Shown piece after piece: positions 38,159 through 48,100 of a stretch of 64,000 bases of DNA (within the stretch, counting starts at the first letter, position 1; each line of letters begins with the position of its first letter). A model generated the notes under the pieces. That model saw only the letters and a program-made list of their open reading frames with translations. It was not told the DNA's origin and did not search any database. The stretch is from PXAP01 sp964421595 (GTDB lineage Bacteria > Bacteroidota > Bacteroidia > Bacteroidales > PUMT01): positions 1 to 64,000 of the forward strand of contig CAYQXY010000026.1 in assembly GCA_964421595.1 (NCBI GenBank), written 5' to 3'. The translations under genes were made by a program, and so were the position numbers.

Positions 38159-38908
38159 CTACCTGATCACAGGCAATTCAGGGGGAAGATTTTTCCTTAT
38201 CCTGTATACCAGTGTGATACTTGAAATATAGTAGATGTCATTTGCGGTTGAAGTGGGACTGGTAAAGCCATCGAGAAAATCATTGAAGGCATACCTTCCC
38301 CCTATCTCAAAGCCAATGTCAATGAAGTTTCTAATTCCTATTTGCACGCCTATGCCGGCGGGAATTACCATCGTGAGGGGACTGTAACTGATATTGTCCC
38401 GCTCCTGCCGGGCCTGCAGCTTATCATTGGGGTTTACATGGTATAAGACGGCCCCGGCCCCGCCAAAAAGAAAGGCCGATAGTGTTACATAATTCCTTAC
38501 CAGCCCCTGGCGATCCACCCCCGATCCAACCGAAAGGTCCCTTAAGGGGTAAAATTCAAGCCTTGCTGTTGGTTCAAAAATTATTGTATTGAATATGTAA
38601 TCCCTTGAATGGTTCTTGCCTCCGGTATCGCTGCCACTGAGCCATCCAAGTGCAGCTGTGCCATTGAAGGATATATACCTGTTGTAATTGTAGCGTATGC
38701 CACCGACGGCAGAAGGCCGGGTACGCAATATGTCCAGATCTCTTATGCCATACCAGTTGTTTTCATGGGGCGTCCCCCCGATATCGCCGAAATATTTCGC
38801 CGATCCGATTCCGAGATGTACCTCCCAGGTCATGCTGCGCCAGCTTTGGGCTGATGCAGAAAAACCAGACATGAGAACCAGCAACAGGGGTAGCAGGTTT
38901 TTTAGCAT
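38159..38908 (-). CDS. Outer membrane beta-barrel protein, DUF6089-like
   Basis: 249 residues. It begins with a signal peptide (MLKNLLPLLLVLMSGFSASAQS, predicted cut after AQ). The mature part matches the DUF6089 type of Bacteroidota barrel: WEVHLGIGSAKYFGDIGG near the N terminus, YNYNRYISFNGTAALGWLSG, FEPTARLEFYPLRD, and a final strand ending YYISSITLVYRIRKN. It is probably a small outer membrane barrel; its ligand is unknown. It differs from the surrounding island proteins in having a normal leader. It sits between the subtilase-vWA promoter region and the divergent AbiL-like pair. Confidence 0.85.
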   Translation of the reverse strand: MLKNLLPLLLVLMSGFSASAQSWRSMTWEVHLGIGSAKYFGDIGGTPHENNWYGIRDLDILRTRPSAVGGIRYNYNRYISFNGTAALGWLSGSDTGGKNHSRDYIFNTIIFEPTARLEFYPLRDLSVGSGVDRQGLVRNYVTLSAFLFGGAGAVLYHVNPNDKLQARQERDNISYSPLTMVIPAGIGVQIGIRNFIDIGFEIGGRYAFNDFLDGFTSPTSTANDIYYISSITLVYRIRKNLPPELPVIR

Positions 38909-39088
38909 TAATAATTTTTTGGCGTTTTAGAGGCGAAAATATATAACGTGAAAAATGCCGAATTGTTAGATTAAATCCGAATTCTTTAAAAATATTAGTG
39001 ATATTTTGATAAAGTTGTACGCAAGTGTGAGAAACCATCCTGCAACTAATTTTTTTCAGCAAATAAGTCTAATTCCAATTTTAGCGCT

Positions 39089-39112
39089 TATATTTGTAAA
39101 AAATTTACAAAT
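39089..39112 (+). promoter_or_regulatory. Promoter -7 box overlapped by a palindromic operator, AbiL-like pair
   Basis: TATATTTG (39089-39096) matches the Bacteroidota -7 box. It overlaps a perfect 9-bp inverted repeat, atttgtaaa (39092-39100) and tttacaaat (39104-39112), ending 12 bases before the ATG at 39125. The overlap suggests repression at the start site, plausibly by a protein of the locus or a host regulator. Confidence 0.55.
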
Positions 39113-39124
39113 TAAAAGACTAAA

Positions 39125-40384
39125 ATGATACTAGAAATTCGCCTTAGTAATTTTTTCTCAATAAAAGATGAAGTTACAATAGACTTTAGGGCAGCCAATA
39201 TAAAATCTGCTAATGTAAAAGCATTAAAGACTAATGTATTCGAACAGGATAAAACTGACATTTTAAAAACTCTGATAATATATGGCGCCAATGCCTCTGG
39301 GAAAAGTAATATCATTAAAGCAATTCGCTTTTGTAACGCTATGGTATTTGAATCTCACAATCATAATGAAAATACCATTTACAATTTTATTCCTTTTAAA
39401 TTTGAAAACTATAACAACAAACCAAGCACCTATTTTATAAGGTTTGTCTTGAATGATATAGAATATGAATATTCATTTTCTATGTCCCGTACCTCTATAA
39501 TCAAGGAAAGTTTATATTATTACCCAAAAGGTCGTATAAAAGAGATTTTTACTCGTGATGAGAAACGGGGGAAAACTAAGAAAGAAAAATACACCTTTAC
39601 TGATGTTATTAAGAGACCTTTTGATGTTGCAGAAAACACATCTGATAAGACATTATATATTTCTCGAGCAAGTCAAATGGATAGAGATTTAGCTAAAGAA
39701 ATATTTAATTATTTTAATAAAACCTTCATATTAAATTATTTAGGATTTGGGATTTCAGCAATTGAAAATATTACAAATATTAATAAACAGCAATTAATAG
39801 ATGCACTTAAAATAGCGGACAGTGATATTGAAGAGGTGAAAATTAAAGTACTAAAAAAATCAGGAAAAAACATTCATGCTGATTTGACTAGTATGACTCT
39901 AAAAGTTGAAGATGTGGTGCAAGACCATTTGCAAATTAAAACCTATCACAAAACAAATCCCGGGGTAGCTTTTGATTTTCTTACTGAAGAGTCTCAGGGA
40001 ACAATAAAACTATTTTTTATAATGCTTACTCTTTTGGACGTTATTAAGAATAATAAGGTATTGTTGATTGATGAGATTGAGGATAGTTTACATCCAAAGA
40101 TTATCGAATACATCTTTAATTTATTCAGAGCTGGTGATAAAGCTCAATTACTTTGTACTACACACAATACTCAATTTCTTGACCTTAAAAAATTTCGCAA
40201 GGACCAGATTTATTTTGTCAATAAAAGTATAAGTGGTGCTACTGATTTATATTCACTATATGATTATAGTGATTTCAGGGATACAATGGATTTAGAAAAA
40301 GCCTACTTGCAAGGGCGCTTCGATGCAATTCCGATAGTTAATGATTCTTACAAACAGCTTAAAAGTTTGTTGAATGAAAAGTAA
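39125..40384 (+). CDS. AAA15/RloA-type ATPase, AbiLi-like phage-defence component
   Basis: 419 residues. The N terminus (MILEIRLSNFFSIKDEVTIDF) and Walker A IYGANASGKSNIIKA (Lys60) are typical of SMC/ABC-like AAA15 ATPases of the OLD/RloA group. Further motifs: EESQGTIKLFF (signature-like), Walker B VLLIDEIEDSLHP and the switch segment CTTHNTQFLD. It overlaps the following rloB-like gene by 11 bp, so the two are translationally coupled. This pairing is that of AbiL (AbiLi/AbiLii), an abortive-infection phage-defence system. The DNA is clearly more AT-rich than the Tc genes around it, which suggests acquisition by transfer. Confidence 0.9.
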   Translation: MILEIRLSNFFSIKDEVTIDFRAANIKSANVKALKTNVFEQDKTDILKTLIIYGANASGKSNIIKAIRFCNAMVFESHNHNENTIYNFIPFKFENYNNKPSTYFIRFVLNDIEYEYSFSMSRTSIIKESLYYYPKGRIKEIFTRDEKRGKTKKEKYTFTDVIKRPFDVAENTSDKTLYISRASQMDRDLAKEIFNYFNKTFILNYLGFGISAIENITNINKQQLIDALKIADSDIEEVKIKVLKKSGKNIHADLTSMTLKVEDVVQDHLQIKTYHKTNPGVAFDFLTEESQGTIKLFFIMLTLLDVIKNNKVLLIDEIEDSLHPKIIEYIFNLFRAGDKAQLLCTTHNTQFLDLKKFRKDQIYFVNKSISGATDLYSLYDYSDFRDTMDLEKAYLQGRFDAIPIVNDSYKQLKSLLNEK

Positions 40385-40925
40385 ACGTCAAGCATCGAAA
40401 GGAAAAAAAATAAATCCACATTTTTGGGTTTTTTGTGAAGGAGAAACAGAAGAAGCCTATATTAGGTTTTTGCGTTCCGAATATAGACTACCGGTTGAAA
40501 TAATCCCTAAAGTTGCTGGTTCGAGTATTACTGAGCGTTTTATTAACTCATATAAAAAAGGAAAACCTGTTCACGAAAAAGACAAGGATTTTTTAATATA
40601 TGATGCGGATGTCCCTGAAATTATTGATAAATTAAAAAAGATAGATAATACTATTCTTGTCGTTTCAAATCCTGCAATTGAATTGTGGTTTTTACTTCAT
40701 TACAAAAATCAGACAGCGGCATTGTCAGGAGATAATTGTATAAGAGAATTAAGCAATCGGAATAGAAACAATTATAAAAAAGGGATAATTGACAATCCTC
40801 TAAAGTCAAAATTAAAGGAAAAGTGTATTGACGCCTGTAATCGTTCAAAACAACTAGAGTTATTTAAAAATCCTTCAACTAATGTATATATTTTGATTGA
40901 GACACTTGAAGAAGTAAAAAAATAA
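40374..40925 (+). CDS. RloB-like TOPRIM-related protein, AbiLii-like
   Basis: 183 residues of the RloB family. CEGETEEAYIRFL (21-33) carries the conserved glutamates of a TOPRIM-like fold, FLIYDADVPEI gives the DxD acidic strand, and NPAIELWFLLHY is the family's C-terminal signature. It is presumably a nuclease effector acting with the ATPase encoded just upstream, with which it overlaps by 11 bp. Length is near the usual ~200 residues, so it appears intact. Known systems of this type abort phage infection; activity here is inferred from the pair. Confidence 0.88.
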   Translation: MKSKRQASKGKKINPHFWVFCEGETEEAYIRFLRSEYRLPVEIIPKVAGSSITERFINSYKKGKPVHEKDKDFLIYDADVPEIIDKLKKIDNTILVVSNPAIELWFLLHYKNQTAALSGDNCIRELSNRNRNNYKKGIIDNPLKSKLKEKCIDACNRSKQLELFKNPSTNVYILIETLEEVKK

Positions 40926-41095
40926 AATTGTAAAAACACCAGTATACACCCATGGCATATTGCATGCGGGTTTCAGCGGTATTCGAAGGTTTGTGGCTTG
41001 TGAAAAAGGTCGGTTGCACACCACTTTATTTGGTTGCCCCCGAAGGATCACCCGATTATTTCTATTTATTTATGCCCAGGTTCATGGCAGATTCA

Positions 41096-41317
41096 TCAGA
41101 CCTGTTTTTCTGACCTCTGTAAAAGATACTCCTTATCAGTAAGATCAAGTATCATTGGCGTGATGCTTGTTTTTCCATGCCTGACAGCCCACCGGTCAGA
41201 CCCCTCGTCTTCAGGCTCGAGGGGTATGACAGTAAACCAGTAATGGTCTCTTCCCATGGGGTCCTTATGTGCTACTACTTTCAGAAGTGTTGAAGTGGAT
41301 ACTGAAAAATGGTTTAC
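41096..41317 (-). pseudogene. Out-of-frame C-terminal continuation of the 1231-aa gene
   Basis: Directly downstream of the stop of the 1231-residue gene (TAA at 41316-41314), another frame on the minus strand stays open for ~72 codons to a TGA at 41098-41096. It reads VNHFSVSTSTLLKVVAHKDPMGRDHYWF, then TVIPLEPEDEGSDRWAVRHGKTSITPMIL. It lacks a start codon near its beginning, looks like real protein, and abuts the neighbour's last residues (RTSPLYPVTGICC). The simplest reading is a one-base frameshift near 41314 that cut the tail off the neighbour, or a sequencing error there. Confidence 0.55.
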
Positions 41318-44300
41318 TTACAGCATATTCCGGTAACCGGATATAAGGGAGAGGTTCGCAATATCCTGACCTCACCGAGATTCGCTCCAAGGGCATCACT
41401 AAAATTGCCGGTAGGTTCAGGGAGAAGTTCTACTCCCAGAATACTCAGAGGTGTATCTTCCGGCAATCCCATATCCTTTAAAAGGGAAACAATCTCAGAT
41501 TGCTGCCAGAGAATATGTCCCTGTAAAGGAGTTTTAATATTTTGTGTCACTTCCCTGCCGGTACCTGTGGCTGCATTTATCAGGTTTATTCCCGTCATCT
41601 CTTTAAGATTAGTTAGTTCTTTTCTGCCGAAGAGAATCCCCTCCTTTTTATCCAGCTCAACATTTCTCATTGTAGCTCCGTCAGCCTGATAAACACGGGC
41701 ATATAATACGAACCATATTTGAGTATTTGGTGGCAGCGACTGTATATTGGCACCCTGGTGGAAAGCATTTGCAAATGAAGCCGATGCAAGTATCCCGTAT
41801 TTGACACGGAATATTCTGCATTCAAGCGGAGCACACGGGTGTTGTACTCCTTCAAGTAATACCGCTGGTCCAAACCTGGCCTGAGCTGTACTCCAGAAAG
41901 GTTTTGCAGGACTACCCTTATCATGTCCTGTCCGTATTTCGTAGGTGTAAAAACCCAGGAGTTCCGGAGAGTCAGGATAAGTTCCCGGAGGCAGCGGGAC
42001 GAGGAAATGCCTGTCAGAATCATAGGCCGGTATCAGGCGCTGCATCGCTGTAATGCCTGCAAAGTCATCTGACTGGCCCGGGGAAATTACTCTTATAAGC
42101 TCAGGATCAAGCGACCATTGCTGATAACCTGATGGTTCAGGTAATGGCTGATTGTTCTGCAATAACATCGGATCAGCCGTATGTGCCAGAACGCGAACGA
42201 AATATATATCACGCTCATCTTCAGGTGGTTTATCAAATTCAAGCCAGAGCATTTTTCTTCTTTCACCAGTCCCTGCATAATCCTCATCGATAGTGTAGGG
42301 ACTCTGGGCAATTCCTGCTGATAATACCCGGGGTATCTGACGCGGAGGAATTGTTACCGGCAGTTTATTCTTACAATCGACTGTAAGTGTTTCACCATTT
42401 TCAAATTGTACCGTAAGATAATATTCAAGATTAACCTCGTAGGGTTTATCGTCGGTCCCTAATGGTGGTTGAAATGCATCAATAAATACAAAGTGTAAAG
42501 TATCGCGGTCCGGATCTGCTTCTTCTCCAATCAGGGGTGTTACTGCATGCATCATGCGGACTTCCCCTGCCAGTTGACGGGATTCAGCATAGGAGTTGCC
42601 ATTAAGAGAGATCTCCCTCTCTATAATGAAAGTAGGAGCTCCGAAGCCTTTCCATGTCCAGTCCCGGTTTATTTTCCATCTCAGAACATTAATCCATTGA
42701 TTAGCAAGCTCGCTAACGGCCATGAAAACAAGGCTGCTGTTATTTGCAGGCAAATAATGCTTTAACCCTTTGGAGCAACCAAATATGCCTCTTTCTCCGG
42801 GGGGCATTAACAGGGTATTGTCATTGGCAAATAAACCTGCTGCCCCGGCCAGACGCTGAACAAGGACAGGTAATGCATCGTTTTGCAGTACAACTGCTGT
42901 TGGCTGGATATCCTGTTCCAGATCAGTGGGCTGAAGATAAACTGACCGAATGTTATCCTGAGGTGTCTGGGGAAGAAAGAAATCATCTTCAGAATCTGCC
43001 TTCTTGTATATCTGTATAGTTGAGATTACACCCAGCCGGGCTCTTTCGTTTCCAAAGTAGTTATAGTCTTCCTCTCCGACTGCCCTTAATTCTATAATTA
43101 CATCTCTGGCAGTTGGTACCGGCAGCTCTCCTTCCGGATCGGGTATTGTTTGCAAGCTGATATCTATATCTGATAACAATGCGCAATCAATGAAATTCAG
43201 GTCAAGTTCATACGCATCGTCAAGATTGGACGGAAATTTTCTTGTAGTATGATACCACTCAATGAATCCCTCAGCTCCTGCATCGGCTGGACGCGGATCA
43301 AAATCAGGTGTCCCTACCAGTACACGGAGAGACAGGATAGTTGCGTCAACATCAGGTACTGAAGGATCATTTTTATCAGCATCTGCCAGACTTTTGTTAT
43401 CCTGCTGAATTGCAAGCAATATATCCCTGACATTGGGATATGCAGTGTAAAGTGCCTGGGGCAGATCAATTCTGGGTCGCGATATCGTGTACCTCGTGAG
43501 AGAAGCATCTTGCGGATCGGGATCAGATTCGGGCCAGTTTACAGGTCCGGGTGGAACATATCTCCTGAAATGAATTCCGGTTACCGGTGAGTCACCTGGC
43601 AACAATATTTCCTTTTCTAAATCCGGCCCACCGTTCGTAGTATCGACCAGACGGACACGGAATTCGTACTTCTCTCCGTACTTCAGCAAGATCTTATCAG
43701 CATTTTCCGACCTGTAATACAATGAGTTTACACGCTCCCTGCCCATAAGGAGGATCATATCTTCCGGATCGGTTACAACAAGCGAGCCCCCCCGCCAGCT
43801 GGTAAAATATGTTGGCAGCCAGAACTGATCACGGATTGTTGACGGGAAAACTTCGGTTCTTGACTCCCAGCTTAACGGGCCAAAATCTATACCTCCGAAT
43901 ACAAACTGACCGGTTGTGACCTGACTCAGTGAATGCCATGCAGCTTCTCCATCCTTGCGGACGTCTGCCCTGTAACCCACAACTCCCATAGGTGCTTCCG
44001 CCGGCTGACCCATAGTATCAGGGTCAAGTCCCATTTGACGGTTCTGGGCAATAAGAATCTCTTCATCGTCCCAGCCAAGCTGGATTCCTTCGTCACGAAC
44101 CGGAGCCGGCCCATTACCTTTTTCTTCAAGATGATTTCTAAACTTTGCCTGGCCTCCATGAACAATTTTTGCAAAACCGTCATTAAAACGGGCGAATTCA
44201 AAAAAAGCTTCATCAAAATTTCCCGAAAGCACAGTAATTGCAGGATCATCAACCACCGGGAACAATACCGGGGTAAATAACTGCCTTGATTCACTCAAAG

Positions 44301-45009
44301 CAGGTATCCGGGTTCCGAATATTTTCAGAAACCCGTCTGTCATGGTCAGGTTCCCATAGTCGCCAGAGTCATCAAGACTAAAGAACAACCATCCGCCATC
44401 TTTATACAGGTCTGCTGGATTGACCTGCAAATTAAGTTCATAAACAATTCCCAATGCCCTCGCAAGTGTGGGTTGACGCAATGTAAATGATAATGCTTCA
44501 GCCCAGCTTACAGAATCATCAATGGGTTTTGGGACAGGCGGACCATCAGGCGGACAATTTACAAGGCAGGCGTATGTATCGTCTGCAAATGCCAGTCTGG
44601 TTTTTGGAGAAACAAATGCAAATGATTGTGTGTAGGTGGTCATCAGATGTTTTCGCACCATCAGTGCAGCTTTATGTTCCTGGACCGCCTCCTTTCTGGT
44701 TATCTTGAATTGTAAGGCCAGTTCATTGAACAGGGCATTGCGGTTGACGGGGACCAGGGGCGCCAGTACTTCTTCGCTGTCAACCTCACTGAATCCGGGC
44801 ATTTGCTGAAAGTTTTGAGAAAGAAAGGCTTTGAAAACCAGACTGCAATCAGCGAACGGAGGCCCGGCATCGGGCACAGGCAAATCTGTACCCAAAGGAA
44901 TAAAAGGGCTTCCCGTTGGCATTACCAGGAGATTGACAGACAGGGTATTTGTGTTGGCATCCCAGTTTTGCAAATAGGGAGCAAGTGTAAGTTTAGGAGG
45001 TGTTGCCAT
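41314..45009 (-). CDS. Unrecognised giant leaderless protein (1231 residues), second gene of a pair
   Basis: Starts MATPPKLTLAPYLQNWDANTNTLSVNLLVMPTG; no signal peptide, lipobox or membrane helix. The sequence is acidic, proline-rich and mostly beta in character, with isolated segments such as FGGIDFGPLSWESRTEVFPS and WKINRDWTWKGFGAPTFIIE. I do not recognise a family or catalytic motif. It lies 92 bp downstream of the 1639-aa gene on the same strand with no promoter of the island type between them, so they are probably co-transcribed. The C terminus seems to be truncated by a frameshift, because a ~72-codon in-register continuation lies in another frame immediately after the stop. A structural or cargo role within the island system is possible but speculative. 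Confidence 0.82.
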   Translation of the reverse strand: MATPPKLTLAPYLQNWDANTNTLSVNLLVMPTGSPFIPLGTDLPVPDAGPPFADCSLVFKAFLSQNFQQMPGFSEVDSEEVLAPLVPVNRNALFNELALQFKITRKEAVQEHKAALMVRKHLMTTYTQSFAFVSPKTRLAFADDTYACLVNCPPDGPPVPKPIDDSVSWAEALSFTLRQPTLARALGIVYELNLQVNPADLYKDGGWLFFSLDDSGDYGNLTMTDGFLKIFGTRIPALSESRQLFTPVLFPVVDDPAITVLSGNFDEAFFEFARFNDGFAKIVHGGQAKFRNHLEEKGNGPAPVRDEGIQLGWDDEEILIAQNRQMGLDPDTMGQPAEAPMGVVGYRADVRKDGEAAWHSLSQVTTGQFVFGGIDFGPLSWESRTEVFPSTIRDQFWLPTYFTSWRGGSLVVTDPEDMILLMGRERVNSLYYRSENADKILLKYGEKYEFRVRLVDTTNGGPDLEKEILLPGDSPVTGIHFRRYVPPGPVNWPESDPDPQDASLTRYTISRPRIDLPQALYTAYPNVRDILLAIQQDNKSLADADKNDPSVPDVDATILSLRVLVGTPDFDPRPADAGAEGFIEWYHTTRKFPSNLDDAYELDLNFIDCALLSDIDISLQTIPDPEGELPVPTARDVIIELRAVGEEDYNYFGNERARLGVISTIQIYKKADSEDDFFLPQTPQDNIRSVYLQPTDLEQDIQPTAVVLQNDALPVLVQRLAGAAGLFANDNTLLMPPGERGIFGCSKGLKHYLPANNSSLVFMAVSELANQWINVLRWKINRDWTWKGFGAPTFIIEREISLNGNSYAESRQLAGEVRMMHAVTPLIGEEADPDRDTLHFVFIDAFQPPLGTDDKPYEVNLEYYLTVQFENGETLTVDCKNKLPVTIPPRQIPRVLSAGIAQSPYTIDEDYAGTGERRKMLWLEFDKPPEDERDIYFVRVLAHTADPMLLQNNQPLPEPSGYQQWSLDPELIRVISPGQSDDFAGITAMQRLIPAYDSDRHFLVPLPPGTYPDSPELLGFYTYEIRTGHDKGSPAKPFWSTAQARFGPAVLLEGVQHPCAPLECRIFRVKYGILASASFANAFHQGANIQSLPPNTQIWFVLYARVYQADGATMRNVELDKKEGILFGRKELTNLKEMTGINLINAATGTGREVTQNIKTPLQGHILWQQSEIVSLLKDMGLPEDTPLSILGVELLPEPTGNFSDALGANLGEVRILRTSPLYPVTGICCK

Positions 45010-45101
45010 GATTTTTTAGTTTATATGACTTTTAACTTACTTACATTAATTCTCAGGTGGCCGGAACAATGCTTCTGTCCTATAAATATATTACCGGCAA
45101 A

Positions 45102-48100
45102 TCAGAGTTCTTCAGTGGTAGTATAAGCATATGAACCGCTTATACTAAAGAATACAATAGTCACATTGATCGCCACCTGTCCGGTAGCATCACAATAGGT
45201 TGTGCCGCTCTCTTTATAAATCACTCCTTTTAGTTCGGCTGACAGATTAATGACCACTATCTTTAAATCTACTTCTGCCTGCAGCCTCACTAAACCACCA
45301 AGTTTGGCAGTATCATCCTGATAAATAAAAACTACTCCCACGGCTAAAAATGCCTCGGCTCCAAAGCCGCCAATTTTCCCTGATACTCCAAGACCAACAT
45401 ACGCTATAATGCTGAAGGACTTGAAGCCTAACGAGACATCACTCCCGGTTTCACTGACATTTGTGCCAAAAGCTGCTTCCAGTTCCAGTCCAAGTACAAC
45501 AAATACCTTTAAGCCGCTTCCCCCTGCTCCGCCTCCTAATATGGCAACTTTACCCTGCAGTTCACCACCGGCCTTCGCACCGAAGTAAGCTTCCCAGATC
45601 CCCTTGGAAGTGTCCATTTTGGAATCTACACCCACACTGGCCTTGAGTTTCAGTTTAACATCGTCACCAAGTGGCTTCGGGATCAGGTTAGGTGTTTTAT
45701 AAAATGTATGGACCTTAACTTCATGTTTCGCATTAGTCATTCCAAGGTCAATATCGCCAATTTCAGAAGGGCTTCCCATGCCCGGCAAAAAATTAAGTGC
45801 ATCCTGTATCTCGGGTTTGAGAAGCGAAATTACATTTACAAGCTTCGCCTGCTTTGTAGTGCCGGCCCGGAGACTGAAACGTGTGCCGGAGACTTTTGAA
45901 ATGCCTGCTACGGTGGTCCAGATAAAGAAGTTCCTGATCTCTATATTCCAGTTATCTTCATTCAGGTCAATCAGCAGATCAGACTGGTCATATTCAATTG
46001 CAATCAGGTCGCCTCCATTTTGTGCCACAATCAGAGGTGGACGAAGATTGTTATAGTTTACACTGGGATGGAGACTCAGCTTTCCGGTCGCGGACTGGAT
46101 TTTGAGCTTGAAACCGGATGAGGGTAATTCAATTGCATTTGAAATTGGCGGGAATACTCCTTTACTGGTAAGTAATGCAAAGGGGTCGGCGAAAGCAGGT
46201 TTCAGGGCAGAAGACAGTTCATTAGATCCGGGTATTATAACCGGTCGGCGGAACAGAAATGCCTGTGAGCCGGTATTCTGAAGGAATCCATAATCATATC
46301 GGGGACCGGGGGCAAAAAGATCAACAGGATCTGCAAATCTGTATGGTCCGGTCTGTCCACTGATGTTCATTTTATCTCCTGATGGAGGCTCCCATGTGTT
46401 ATCAATAAACAAAGGAGTCCCTCTTGATACATCGGCCGATACTGCTTCCTGCGGATCATCAGTGTTGCCGGGTGCAGCCATTTTAACAACCGACCAGGCA
46501 CCGTTGTTAGGAAGAACAGGCTGCCCCCTGACAATACCGGCAAAACTGAGTGTTCCATTGTCAGCAAGGTCAACTTCAAACCTGGTGGCTCTCATAAGGA
46601 ATCCGGACTCTCCGATATCCAATGCAGCATCTACCGGCCCGCCAATTGCACCCTGATCTTCAATAAGTTTTTTCAGAGCTTCAACTGACAGCAGTTGCGG
46701 TTCCCAGGGCTCTACATTTACTTTAGGCTTGGGTGATAGCTGGATAAATCCAAGTATACCCCGTGAAAAATTGTTTTCTGTTGCCATACCCTCAAGTTCA
46801 ACCATGGCATCAAAATATACCGGTGCCAGCTCAACATTATTTCCATTATCCGGATCAGCGAATTTGATGATATCATTTGATGCTGGCCTGATGTTCTTTA
46901 TGCCGTAGCACCCTCTGAAGATACCGGGCTTAAACTGATAGGGATTTGGTGTAAATTGTCCGGGGCTATTGGTATCAGGAAGCCTGAAATCAAATAGAGC
47001 AGACTGGGTTGCCTGCCATCCGCTGTCTTTCCGCACCACACCACCGCCACTCCTGCGTTCTATCGTAACTGACCTGGTAACTGTAGTACCCCAGGGATAT
47101 ATTTTTGAAACAAATTTGACCACTTCAAAGGCTGTTCGCCCAACCATGATCCTGAACTGGACCTTTCCTATGGAAGCCAGTGCACCCGGGTTATCCCACT
47201 CACTGAAATTTGATGCTCCATAACCTGAAAGATCGAATCGTGTTACCGGGACATACGGGTTAGTCCCTCCCGGTGCAAACTCTTTATTGAATTGGGTTTC
47301 CACCGATGCATCAGACTGCAGGGTTGCTCCGAGAACACTTAATCCCAGTTCTGTTCCGGTAAAGAGCTCATAACCATTGAGTGTCTGCGCAATAAATCCC
47401 TCAAAACCAGGTGAGCGGCTGTCAAACTTCGGATTGCCTGACTCTGCCATAAGATTGATCTGAATGCCCCCCTTCATGAGCTTCTGCGGAAACTCAGGTC
47501 TTACTATATTCAGGGAGTCGGCATTCCGCGATGTAGTATTCAGGGGCTGGAGTGAGACTATGGTTTTGAGTCCGAAAGAGAGTGTCGTCATTGCGACAGC
47601 AGGCCTTCCTGTGTTAAAAGATTCCCGGATGTGAGATACCACAATATCAGGTATTATTGGCGACAATTCCTGGCTATTGCCGAAAAGCCTTGTCGGGCCT
47701 CCGTCCGATGCTGAAGATAAAAACTCGGGGAACCAGCCGAGTAAAGCGCTATCGTGATCTTCCGGCAATGTCCTGACTGGCTCCCACTGTACCTGGGGCA
47801 CAGTAAACACATGGACCAGGTCTAATGGAGTATTAACAGCCATCTGTTTAATTGTGAAGATATTCCCCGGAGAAAGTTGACTGGAGGAGATATTGCTCCG
47901 CCGATAAAACAGGGAGGGCGCGACAGAAACTCCGATCAAATCCATATTAGTGGAAACATCAAGGAGTTTCCATCCTGTTATCCGCTTTTCAAGCTGGTCA
48001 AAAACACTGTCCAGCCTCTGCTTCTCCTTTAATTTTTCAGGATTTGGTTTGTTGGACCTTACAATTTCTCTGTAACGTGGGTCAACATTAACCGGGAGGG

